Of a stretch of 19,830 bases of DNA, positions 7,768 through 14,526 are shown piece by piece (the first letter of the stretch is position 1; each line of letters begins with the position of its first letter). The notes beneath the pieces were generated by a model. That model searched no databases. It worked only from the letters and a program-made list of their open reading frames with translations, and had not been told where the DNA came from. Made by a program: the position numbers and the translations under genes. This DNA comes from Desulfomicrobiaceae bacterium (GTDB lineage: Bacteria > Desulfobacterota > Desulfovibrionia > Desulfovibrionales > Desulfomicrobiaceae): NCBI GenBank assembly GCA_003530935.1, contig DPEO01000132.1:1-19830 (forward strand). Direction: 5' to 3'.

Positions 7768-8217
7768 TCACGTATAGAGAAGAATTTTGCACTCCTTAGC
7801 ATAGCGGAGGAACTCTTCCGCGGTCATAATCGTCACACCGTCAATAAAATCCTCTTCAGAAAGCCCCATCATATCCACCGTCATACGGCAAGCGACAAAA
7901 CGTACCCCTTCCATCTGCGCCATCTCTTGAAGATCCTCAACCGACGGAATATTGGCCGCGTCCATTTTTTGCTTCATCATCCACGTCGCAACACTTGCCA
8001 TCCCTGGGATCGCCCCCATAAACCCTGGGGGATGGAATTTGATCTTGTCGATCCAGCCTTTCCGGATGACATTGATCCCCATGAAGGTATAAAAGACCGA
8101 CGCCTCCATGCCCAAACGACAGGCATTGATGCCCAGGATGAGCCCTGGGTACACCCCTTCGAGCGTATCTTTCGAGGTGATAAATGCCGCCGACTCCCGA
8201 GATACGTTTGCCGCCAT
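7768..8217 (-). CDS. DsrE/DsrF/DrsH-like family protein
   Basis: A 149-residue protein of the DsrE-like fold (DrsE_2 type), a family linked to sulfur relay and persulfide handling. Landmarks are the GMEASVFYTFMGINVIRKG strand-helix (about 36-54) and the conserved cysteine C110 in FVACRMTVDMMGL, expected to be the sulfur-carrying residue. A second cysteine, C33, sits in an early helix. It is not the DsrE of the dsrEFH complex, since no partner genes are near. It lies 18 bases downstream of bfr on the same strand and is surely cotranscribed with it. A weak GAAGGG lies upstream of the ATG. The gene is somewhat AT-richer than bfr. Its substrate is unknown. Confidence 0.87.
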   Translation of the reverse strand: MAANVSRESAAFITSKDTLEGVYPGLILGINACRLGMEASVFYTFMGINVIRKGWIDKIKFHPPGFMGAIPGMASVATWMMKQKMDAANIPSVEDLQEMAQMEGVRFVACRMTVDMMGLSEEDFIDGVTIMTAEEFLRYAKECKILLYT

Positions 8218-8235
8218 AAGGCCCTTCTTTTTCCG

Positions 8236-8772
8236 TTACGCGCCTGCAGAACCTCCCAAAACAAACCCCTTGGTCGCCGGCCCCGTGGACGCCGAAGTCC
8301 CGGCAATCTTGGAAAGATAGGTATCGCCGAGAGTGGCGATGTGGTTGCCGACGTTGTCGAAGTAGTTCATGTGTGCCTGCTCCTCCTCGATAATGGTCTC
8401 AAAGAGTTTGAGGCTCACACTGTCGCCGCATTCCCGGCACACCAGGACAAACTGGTTGTACTGATCGATGGTGTCGTCCTCCAAGGTGGCGTCAAAGGGA
8501 AAGATCTCCCGCACGCCTTGTCCTTTCTTGAGACTTCCCAGCGGATCGGTGGTGGGCTCTCCCCCCAACTCCTTGATGCGCTCGGCGAACATCTCCGCAT
8601 GCCGCATCTCGTCGATGGCGATGAGCTTCACCTTGGCGGCCAGTTCCCCATAATCCATGGCGTCTAGACCATAATGCTGGTTCATGTACTGGGTAATGGC
8701 GTAGAGTTCCATACCCCGGGCCTGATTGAGGGCATCGATGACTTTAGCACGGCGTTCTTCTTTGGAAAGCAT
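8236..8772 (-). CDS. bfr: Bacterioferritin
   Basis: A 178-residue haem-containing ferritin that oxidises and stores iron as a 24-subunit shell. The di-iron ferroxidase ligands are all visible: E22, E55, H58 (DEMRHAE), E98, E131 and H134 (EEEQAH). M56 in the same helix matches the haem-ligating methionine of bacterioferritins. The sequence strongly resembles what I recall of the D. desulfuricans protein, which carries iron-coproporphyrin III; the same cofactor here is an inference. The C-terminal tail after GTSAS is short and flexible. AAGGAG lies seven bases before the ATG. It is followed by a DsrE-like gene and faces sodB, consistent with iron and peroxide control in an anaerobe. Confidence 0.97.
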   Translation of the reverse strand: MLSKEERRAKVIDALNQARGMELYAITQYMNQHYGLDAMDYGELAAKVKLIAIDEMRHAEMFAERIKELGGEPTTDPLGSLKKGQGVREIFPFDATLEDDTIDQYNQFVLVCRECGDSVSLKLFETIIEEEQAHMNYFDNVGNHIATLGDTYLSKIAGTSASTGPATKGFVLGGSAGA

Positions 8773-8898
8773 AAAGGACTCCTTATCGTGAAGTGGTTGT
8801 TGTGTGTTTTTGCCTGAAGACAGTCTCCCCTATGCCCCAGGCCCCATCGCAAAACAAGCCCCCTTGTCAGGACAAAGGCAAACCCGTAGGCACAAATC

Positions 8899-9378
8899 AT
8901 GTGGAGCAAACGCCGCACCCGCGCCCTCCAATCCGCCTCGCAAATCATCGCCACGGCCCTGAGCGAAGAGGCGGCGCTCGAGCTTGCCATTGCCGGGCTC
9001 TGGAAACGTTGGGAAGAAATCGCCGGACCGGAGCTGGGAAAACTCTTGGTCCCCCTGGGGCATCAAGGCCGAGAGCTCCGCGTCGGCGCACAGCACCCAG
9101 CCATTCTGCAAGAAGCATCCTTTCTCGGTCCCGCCCTTCTCGACCGGGCCAACGCCCTCTTGGAGCAGCCCTATTTTCAAGAGGTACGCTTCGAACTCCC
9201 AGGCTCCCGCACAGCCCTCAATCAAAACTTTCTCTCCCCGCCGCCCCCGAAGACTCCAACTCCTTGCCCTACGCCCATCGGCGGGCTGCAGCTCCCTGAA
9301 GATTCTCCTGTGGGGCGGGCCTACCGCACCTACGTGGCTCGGCTGCGCGCCATGGCATCCCGTAAAAAAGAATCGTGA
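8899..9378 (+). CDS. DUF721 / DciA-like protein
   Basis: A 159-residue protein whose residues 15-105 fit the DUF721 pattern: LWKRWEEIAGPELGKLLVPL, then ELRVGAQHPAILQEASFLGPALLDRANALL and a final strand VRFELP. In many bacteria DUF721 proteins are DciA, which helps load the replicative helicase; that role is assigned here only by family. A proline-rich linker (about 113-128) leads to a basic tail ending RKKES. No good ribosome binding site precedes the ATG at 8899, so the start is less certain. The gene is divergent from bfr and is followed by tRNA genes with their own promoter. No hairpin terminator is seen after it, only a T-run at 9388-9394. Confidence 0.75.
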   Translation: MWSKRRTRALQSASQIIATALSEEAALELAIAGLWKRWEEIAGPELGKLLVPLGHQGRELRVGAQHPAILQEASFLGPALLDRANALLEQPYFQEVRFELPGSRTALNQNFLSPPPPKTPTPCPTPIGGLQLPEDSPVGRAYRTYVARLRAMASRKKES

Positions 9379-9396
9379 CTCAGGCTGTTTTTTTGC

Positions 9397-9424
9397 TTGA
9401 CAGACATCCACCTTCTCCCTAAAT
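9397..9424 (+). promoter_or_regulatory. Probable promoter of the tRNA-Gln/tRNA-Glu pair
   Basis: A perfect -35 TTGACA (9397-9402), 16 bases, then CTAAAT (9419-9424). Transcription would start a few bases before the tRNA-Gln 5' end. The -10 box is weak, and the exact register is uncertain. Confidence 0.55.
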
Positions 9425-9438
9425 GGCTTTCTCCGTTG

Positions 9439-9512
9439 TGGGCGATCGTTCAACGGCAGGACAGCGGACTCTGACTCCGTCAATCTAGGTTCGAATCCTA
9501 GTCGCCCAGCCA
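9439..9512 (+). tRNA. tRNA-Gln, anticodon CTG
   Basis: The acceptor stem TGGGCGA pairs with TCGCCCA, the anticodon arm is GCGGA-CTCTGAC-TCCGT with anticodon CTG, and the T arm is CTAGG-TTCGAAT-CCTAG. The 3' CCA is encoded. It is the first gene of a tandem tRNA transcript. Confidence 0.96.
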
Positions 9513-9515
9513 AAC

Positions 9516-9593
9516 GTCCCCATCGTCTAGCTCGGTCCAGGACACCGGCCTTTCACGCCGATAACAGGGGTTCAAATCCCCTTGGGGACGCCA
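9516..9593 (+). tRNA. tRNA-Glu, anticodon TTC
   Basis: The acceptor stem GTCCCCA pairs with TGGGGAC, the anticodon loop CTTTCAC gives anticodon TTC, and the T arm is AGGGG-TTCAAAT-CCCCT. CCA is encoded. Only three bases separate it from tRNA-Gln, so both come from one precursor. Its cognate synthetase gene gltX lies 3 kb upstream. Confidence 0.96.
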
Positions 9594-9602
9594 CAACAAT
9601 CC

Positions 9603-9634
9603 ATCCCACGAGACAACCTCTCGTGGGATTTTTT
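9603..9634 (+). terminator. Terminator of the tRNA-Gln/tRNA-Glu transcript
   Basis: A perfect 11-bp stem ATCCCACGAGA / TCTCGTGGGAT with a five-base loop is followed by six Ts, starting ten bases after the tRNA-Glu CCA. Confidence 0.92.
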
Positions 9635-9666
9635 CATAGTGTGGCGAGCGCCACGGCTCGCGCCAT

Positions 9667-9691
9667 AAAAAAACCGGGGTATCCCCCGGTT
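9667..9691 (-). terminator. Terminator of livK copy 1
   Basis: Read on the minus strand, AACCGGGG and CCCCGGTT form an 8-bp stem with a four-base loop, followed by a run of Ts. The core AACCGGGG...CCCCGGTTTTTT recurs after livK copy 2. Confidence 0.88.
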
Positions 9692-9710
9692 CGGCAGCCC
9701 GCGAGATCCA

Positions 9711-10844
9711 TCACAACTCTGGCTGGATACTGCCCAGATAGACCCTCTTACCCTCCTGAATCACCGCGATGCCTACGGGCTTTTCCGCATCGTGGGTTTC
9801 GTTGATGGTAGTGATCCCGGTTACGCCCAAAAATCCCCGGGTTTCGGCCAACGCGGCGCTGATCTTACCAGGCTCCACGGAGCCAGCGCGCTGGATGGCA
9901 TCGAGAAGCAGCATATACGCATCGAACCCCAACGCAGCATTGACGTTGGGCTCCTGATCCGGATGCTTCTTCCTCCAGTCTTCCGTAAATTTCCGCGCCA
10001 CGGGATTCATATCCGCCATGGACGGATCGTAAGGAAACGTGGTGTGCATGAAGCCTTCTGCAGCCGGGCCAGCGATGGAAATAACCTCAGGATTGTCCAT
10101 GGCGTCCCCTCCCATGATCTTGAAGGTTGCCCCCAAGGCCTTGGCCTGTTTCAGGATGACGGCCCCTTCGGTAAAATACGCCGGGATAAAGAGTACATCT
10201 GGATTCTTGGAGATGGCGTACATCAAATGGGCCGTGAAATCCTGGTCACTGGACTGATACGTGAGATCCGCAACGATCTCTCCGCCTTGATTGACAAAGG
10301 AACGTTTGAAGAAGTTCCCCAACCCCATAGAATAATCGTTGGCCACGTTCACCAGCACCGCGGCCTTCTTCATGCCCAATTTTTTGATGGCATACGTCGC
10401 CGCGCCAGCGCCCTGGAACGGATCGATAAAACACACGCGGAAGACATGTTTCTTGCCCTGAGTCACCAACGGATTGGTACAACTGGTGCCCACTTGGGGG
10501 ACCCCGGCCCTCTCCGCCACCTCACCGCCGGCCATGGCGAGCGAAGAGCCGTAGGTGCCGATGATGGCCTGCACATGCTCCGTATCAATAAGGTGCTTCA
10601 CCGCGTTCGCCGCCGCGACCTCTTCCGACTTGTTGTCCACCACGAAGAGCTCCACCTTCCTGCCGAGCACTGCACCGGCTTCTTCATGGGCCAGGCGCAC
10701 TCCTTCCAACTCCAGCTGTCCACCAAAGGCGTTTTGCCCGGAAAGCGGCAAATGTACGCCGATGCGCACCGTGTCGGCAGCAGCGCTCGAAGCACCCACG
10801 CCCAAGACGACCAGGGCCATCACTATGAGAAAACCGCGTGCCAT
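9711..10844 (-). CDS. livK: Branched-chain amino acid ABC transporter substrate-binding protein, copy 1
   Basis: A 377-residue periplasmic binding protein of the LivJ/LivK (type I) family, expected to deliver leucine, isoleucine, valine or related substrates to LivHMGF. The Sec signal peptide spans about residues 1-23, with likely cleavage after SSAAA before DTVRIG. Family landmarks are LPLSGQNAFGGQLELEGVRLA, IIGTYGSSLAMAGGEVAERAGVPQVGTSCTNP-type binding residues, and AALGFDAYMLLLDAI. The ATG at 10844 follows AAGGAGG; a longer upstream reading is not supported. It matches copy 2 without gaps at roughly four fifths of residues by eye. It lies about 220 bases beyond livF, behind a hairpin, and has its own upstream AT-rich region and a motif shared with copy 2, so it is probably a separate unit. 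Confidence 0.94.
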   Translation of the reverse strand: MARGFLIVMALVVLGVGASSAAADTVRIGVHLPLSGQNAFGGQLELEGVRLAHEEAGAVLGRKVELFVVDNKSEEVAAANAVKHLIDTEHVQAIIGTYGSSLAMAGGEVAERAGVPQVGTSCTNPLVTQGKKHVFRVCFIDPFQGAGAATYAIKKLGMKKAAVLVNVANDYSMGLGNFFKRSFVNQGGEIVADLTYQSSDQDFTAHLMYAISKNPDVLFIPAYFTEGAVILKQAKALGATFKIMGGDAMDNPEVISIAGPAAEGFMHTTFPYDPSMADMNPVARKFTEDWRKKHPDQEPNVNAALGFDAYMLLLDAIQRAGSVEPGKISAALAETRGFLGVTGITTINETHDAEKPVGIAVIQEGKRVYLGSIQPEL

Positions 10845-10922
10845 GCGCCCCCTCCTTCGAAAGATCCCAAAGTTTCCCATCGGGCCGCAGCCCTCCGCTC
10901 CATACACAAAGCCGTTCAATAC

Positions 10923-10936
10923 TCAATTATCGATAA
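10923..10936 (-). promoter_or_regulatory. Shared livK upstream element, copy 1
   Basis: TCAATTATCGAT (plus strand, 10923-10934) is identical to a 12-mer upstream of livK copy 2, and in both cases ends about 80 bases from the ATG. On the transcribed strand it holds GATAAT, one mismatch from the -10 consensus; here the core TTATCGATAA is also a palindrome. It is either a -10 region or an operator. No good -35 box is evident. The 220-base gap around it otherwise holds AT-rich sequence and the hairpin after livF. Confidence 0.5.
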
Positions 10937-11017
10937 GCATCAGGCCAAAGCAGCTCTAAACCAATAAAAATAATACAAAAACAAACGCACCAGCGCCAAG
11001 CGCTCCTCACGATAGCA

Positions 11018-11044
11018 CAAAGCCCGGGAACGTCCCGGGCTTTG
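11018..11044 (-). terminator. Hairpin after livF
   Basis: A perfect 12-bp stem CAAAGCCCGGGA / TCCCGGGCTTTG with a three-base loop, 20 bases beyond the livF stop. The T-run after it is short (CTTTG), so it may terminate only partly or protect the mRNA end. Confidence 0.65.
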
Positions 11045-11064
11045 GAGTACTCGGCCGCAGCCAG

Positions 11065-11769
11065 CTATCCTCCCAAATATGCCTGAATGACGCGCTGGTC
11101 AGCCAAAAGTTCTTCGCCCGTGCCATGGAGCGTAATGCGGCCGGTCTCCAGCACGTAGGCGTAATGGGCGATTTTCAGGGCGGCAAAGGCGTTCTGTTCC
11201 ACCAAAAGCACGGTACGGCCCTCGGCGTTAATACGCTCGATGATGGAGAACACGTCTTTGACTAAAAGCGGGGCAAGCCCCAAGCTCGGCTCGTCGAGCA
11301 TGAGCACCTGCGGCCGGCTCATAAGAGCGCGAGCGACCGCCAGCATTTGCTGCTCGCCTCCGGAAAGGGTGCCCCCTTTTTGCTCGCTGCGCTCCCGAAG
11401 CCGCGGGAAGAGATCGAAGACCCATTCCATGTCCCGCGCAATACCAGCACTGTCGCGGCGGCTATAGGCCCCCAAGAGCAGATTTTCGCGCACCGAAAGG
11501 TGGGGAAAGATGCGCCGCCCCTCCGGGGAAAGGGCAATGCCTCGACGCACGATGGCGGCCGGATCCAAGGTGGTCAGCTCCTCGCCCTCATAGGTGATGG
11601 AGCCGGTCTTGGACTTGATCAACCCGGCAATGGCCCGCAACGTGCTGCTTTTCCCCGCGCCGTTGGCCCCGATGAGGGTGACGATCTTGCCGGCAGGGGC
11701 CTCAAGGGAAATCCCCTGGAGGGCATGAATGCCTCCATAGGAGACGTGCAAATCGGTGACTTTAAGCAT
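11065..11769 (-). CDS. livF: Branched-chain amino acid ABC transporter ATP-binding protein LivF
   Basis: A 234-residue ABC ATPase, the second nucleotide-binding subunit of the HAAT transporter. Walker A is GANGAGKSS (34-42), the signature LSGGEQQ starts at 135, and Walker B is VLMLDE (155-160) followed by PSLGLAPLLV, typical of LivF. The start is the ATG at 11769, nine bases after GAGGAGG; a TTG two codons further upstream is less likely. The ATG overlaps the livG stop by eight bases (ATGCTTAA), so translation is coupled. It is the last gene of the livHMGF block, with a hairpin after it. Confidence 0.96.
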   Translation of the reverse strand: MLKVTDLHVSYGGIHALQGISLEAPAGKIVTLIGANGAGKSSTLRAIAGLIKSKTGSITYEGEELTTLDPAAIVRRGIALSPEGRRIFPHLSVRENLLLGAYSRRDSAGIARDMEWVFDLFPRLRERSEQKGGTLSGGEQQMLAVARALMSRPQVLMLDEPSLGLAPLLVKDVFSIIERINAEGRTVLLVEQNAFAALKIAHYAYVLETGRITLHGTGEELLADQRVIQAYLGG

Positions 11770-12541
11770 AGGCAAGCGCCTCCTCGCCGAGGTAGGCCTC
11801 GATAACCTTGGGGTTGGACTGGATGGCCGCGGGCGGGCCCTGCGCGATGGTCACGCCATAATCGAGCACATAGATGTGCTCGCACACGCCCATCACCACC
11901 TTCATATCGTGCTCGATGAGCAGGATGGTGAGGGAGAACGCATCACGAATATGGCGAATAAACTCCATGAGCTCCTGCGATTCCTGCGGATTCATGCCAG
12001 CTGCCGGCTCGTCGAGCAGCAAAAACCGCGGCGCTGTGGCCAGGGCCCGGGCAATCTCCAAACGGCGCTGGGCGCCGTACGGCAAACTGGAGGCCTTTTC
12101 TCCCGCCACGCTGGTCAGGCCCACGGCATCCAAGAGCTCCATGGCCCGCGTGCGCTGACGCGCTTCCTCCCGCAGGGCCGGCGGCCAAAACAGCGCCGAC
12201 TGCCACCAAAAACTTTTCTGGCGCACGTACATGCCCACCAGCACGTTTTCCAAGGCCGTGCCATTGCCAAACAGCCGGATATTCTGGAACGTCCGAGCAA
12301 TGCCCGCCTCACACACGGCATGGGGAGGAAGCCCGGTGATGTCTCGGCCATCCAGCAACACTTGCCCCTGGGTTGGGCGGTAAAACCCGGTGATCATGTT
12401 GAAACACGTGGTCTTGCCTGCCCCATTGGGCCCGATGAGTCCTACGATGGCACCCGGTGCGATGGCCGCGGAAAATTCGCTCACCGCCACCAGGCCCCCA
12501 AAACGCATGGTCAAGCTGCGCGCTTCCACCAAGGCGTTCAT
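11762..12541 (-). CDS. livG: Branched-chain amino acid ABC transporter ATP-binding protein LivG
   Basis: A 259-residue ABC ATPase paired with LivF on the cytosolic face of the LivHM channel. Walker A is GPNGAGKTT (37-45), the Q-loop is FQNIRLF (85-91), the signature has the LivG form LPYGAQRRLEIARAL (153-167), and Walker B is FLLLDE (173-178) followed by PAAGMNP. H211 is the switch histidine. The C-terminal VIEAYLGEE is family-typical. AAAGGAGG precedes the ATG at 12541, and the ATG overlaps the livM stop (ATGA). The much longer open frame upstream is only antisense-like extension within livM. Confidence 0.96.
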   Translation of the reverse strand: MNALVEARSLTMRFGGLVAVSEFSAAIAPGAIVGLIGPNGAGKTTCFNMITGFYRPTQGQVLLDGRDITGLPPHAVCEAGIARTFQNIRLFGNGTALENVLVGMYVRQKSFWWQSALFWPPALREEARQRTRAMELLDAVGLTSVAGEKASSLPYGAQRRLEIARALATAPRFLLLDEPAAGMNPQESQELMEFIRHIRDAFSLTILLIEHDMKVVMGVCEHIYVLDYGVTIAQGPPAAIQSNPKVIEAYLGEEALAYA

Positions 12542-13578
12542 GCCTTCCTCCTTTGCCGAAGCCACGCGGCGATCCCTTCCCAGGAAATCTCCCGCGTCCC
12601 CATCAGCCCCTCCCGACGGAACAAAATGACCGCAATGAGGAGGAGCGAAAACACCACCATGCGCATGCCCGGAATCCCCGGCAGGGTCACGGATCCCAAG
12701 GTGATGGGGTCTTCCACGAAGCGCAACCACTCCAAGATGATGGTCACTGCAGCCCCGGCAATGACCGACCCCGTCACCGAACCCAAACCACCCATGACCA
12801 CGATCATGAGCACGTTGAAGGTGAGCACGAAGAGAAACATCTTGGGATCGATAGTCGTAAGCAGGCTGGCCAAAAGGCCTCCACCCACCCCAGCGAAAAA
12901 AGCGCCCAGGGAAAACGACAGGAGCTTGAGGCGAAAGACGTTCACCCCCATGGCTCGGGCCGCCACTTCGTCATCACGGATGGCCTTGAAGCACCGCCCC
13001 GTGTTGCTGCGCAAAATTCGCACAATGAGCACCAGTGCGAGCAAGCACCACCCATAGTTCCACCACAGGTTGGCATAGGCTGGAATACCTTTGAAGCCCA
13101 GGGCGCCGTTGGTGATCCGCGGCACATTGTTGGCCACCACGCGCACGATTTCGGCAAACCCCAGCGTGGCAATGCCGAGATAATCGTCGCCGAGGCGCAG
13201 GAGCGGAAACCCTACCACCGCCGCCATGGCGGCTGCGGCCAAACCTCCGGCAAAGACCGCCACCACGAAGGGGGCGTGGGCGCTCTCGATCCACGGGTAC
13301 GCAGGCTCCAACAAGAAGAGCATGGCCTTTTGGTCCGGAGACAGGATCAAGATGGCGCACACATAGGCGCCAATGGCCATGAACCCCGCGTGCCCCAAGC
13401 TGAACATCCCCGTAAAGCCGTAAATCAGGTTGAGGGACAGGGCGAGCAAGATATTGATGGCCACCAGATTCAATATCTGGATAGAATATCCGTCCAAAAA
13501 GCGTTGGGCGCAGACCAAAAGCGCCGCCAACACTCCCACCAGCATGAAGTTGAGTGCAAAAACGTGGTACCGCTTCAT
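12538..13578 (-). CDS. livM: Branched-chain amino acid ABC transporter permease LivM
   Basis: A 346-residue polytopic permease forming the membrane channel with LivH. Landmarks are LNLIYGFTGMFSLGHAGFMAIGAY and LRLGDDYLGIATLGFAEIVRVV, followed by the cytosolic coupling loop SNTGRCFKAIRDDEVAARAMGVNVFRLKLLSFSLGAFFAG that docks on the ATPase. The start is the ATG at 13578 with GAGGAG seven bases upstream; it overlaps the livH stop as ATGA. A longer upstream frame overlaps livH and is not supported. The C-terminal tail ends in a basic stretch (LRQRRKA). Confidence 0.95.
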   Translation of the reverse strand: MKRYHVFALNFMLVGVLAALLVCAQRFLDGYSIQILNLVAINILLALSLNLIYGFTGMFSLGHAGFMAIGAYVCAILILSPDQKAMLFLLEPAYPWIESAHAPFVVAVFAGGLAAAAMAAVVGFPLLRLGDDYLGIATLGFAEIVRVVANNVPRITNGALGFKGIPAYANLWWNYGWCLLALVLIVRILRSNTGRCFKAIRDDEVAARAMGVNVFRLKLLSFSLGAFFAGVGGGLLASLLTTIDPKMFLFVLTFNVLMIVVMGGLGSVTGSVIAGAAVTIILEWLRFVEDPITLGSVTLPGIPGMRMVVFSLLLIAVILFRREGLMGTREISWEGIAAWLRQRRKA

Positions 13579-14468
13579 ACTTTCTCCTCGGGACGTGCGC
13601 CCAAAAGGCCCGTGGGCTTCACGAGCAAAACGACGATCAGGAGCACAAAGGCGAAGGCGTCCCGGTAGCCGGCCAAATCCGGAAAAAAGGCCACGATGAG
13701 GATCTCCAGGAACCCGAGCACAAGTCCACCAATGACCGCCCCAGGGATGGACCCAATGCCGCCGAACACCGCCGCGATAAAGGCCTTGAACCCAGGGATG
13801 ACTCCCATGATGGGCTGCAGCTGCGGATACCGCAAGGCCCACATGATGCCGCTGGCCGCCGCCAAGGCGGAACCCAGGCCAAAGGTGAGGGCAATGATGG
13901 AGTTCACCGGCACGCCCATCAGGGCGCTGGTTTCGATGTCCTTACTGATGGCGCGCATGCCCAAGCCCGGCTTGGTGTGGTACACGATGTACATGAGGCC
14001 AAGCATGAGGAGCAATGAAAGCACCGGCACGAAGAGCGTAAGGGGCAACACGCGCACCCCTCCCATGATCATGGGGTTTTCCAGCCACTCAGGACGATAC
14101 ACTTCGCGCGGGATGGCCTTGAAAAGCACAATGGCCACATTCTGCAGAAAAAAGGAGACGCCGATGGCGCTGATCAATGCCGAGATGCGCGGGGCATCAC
14201 GCAAAGGCCGATACGCCACCCTGTCCACCAGAACACCCACCAAGGCCACTGCAGCCACCGCAGCCACCAGCGCAAGGGGCCATGGCAGATGAAACAGAGT
14301 CACTCCCCAAAAAACAAAATACGCGCCCAACATAAAAATTTCGCTGTGCGCAAAATTGATGAGGCGCAGGATGCCATAGACCATGGTGTAGCCGATGGCG
14401 ATGAGGGCGTAGAGACTCCCCAGTGTCAGGCCGTTGAGCAGATGTTGGAGAAAAATTTCAATCGTCAT
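13575..14468 (-). CDS. livH: Branched-chain amino acid ABC transporter permease LivH
   Basis: A 297-residue polytopic permease, LivM's partner. The N-terminal LLNGLTLGSLYALIAIGYTMVYGILRLINFAHSEIFMLGAY is the standard LivH opening, and the central GLGMRAISKDIETSALMGVPVN is the ATPase-coupling loop. The C-terminus ends with KPTGLLGARPEEKV. The ATG at 14468 is preceded by GAGG at a usable distance. It follows livK copy 2 by 58 bases that contain a strong terminator, so permease expression probably depends on partial readthrough. This is a common way to make more binding protein than channel. Confidence 0.95.
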   Translation of the reverse strand: MTIEIFLQHLLNGLTLGSLYALIAIGYTMVYGILRLINFAHSEIFMLGAYFVFWGVTLFHLPWPLALVAAVAAVALVGVLVDRVAYRPLRDAPRISALISAIGVSFFLQNVAIVLFKAIPREVYRPEWLENPMIMGGVRVLPLTLFVPVLSLLLMLGLMYIVYHTKPGLGMRAISKDIETSALMGVPVNSIIALTFGLGSALAAASGIMWALRYPQLQPIMGVIPGFKAFIAAVFGGIGSIPGAVIGGLVLGFLEILIVAFFPDLAGYRDAFAFVLLIVVLLVKPTGLLGARPEEKV

Positions 14469-14479
14469 GCCATTACCTC

Positions 14480-14510
14480 AAAAAACCGGGGAGGTCGCCC
14501 TCCCCGGTTT
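14480..14510 (-). terminator. Terminator between livK copy 2 and livH
   Basis: On the minus strand, a perfect 12-bp stem AAACCGGGGAGG / CCTCCCCGGTTT with a four-base loop is followed by six Ts. It lies within the 58-base gap. No promoter is obvious between it and livH, so it likely limits rather than stops transcription. Confidence 0.88.
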
Positions 14511-14526
14511 GGCCGTATTGTGGGGA

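Noticed and set aside
8830..9513. 227-codon minus-strand open frame beginning MAGRLGFEPRLTES
   Set aside because: Its N-terminus is the antisense of tRNA-Gln and the rest is antisense to the DUF721 gene; this is a well-known spurious reading of tRNA genes.
11770..11775. TTG at 11775 as the livF start
   Set aside because: The ATG at 11769 has better spacing from GAGGAGG and matches the normal LivF N-terminus.
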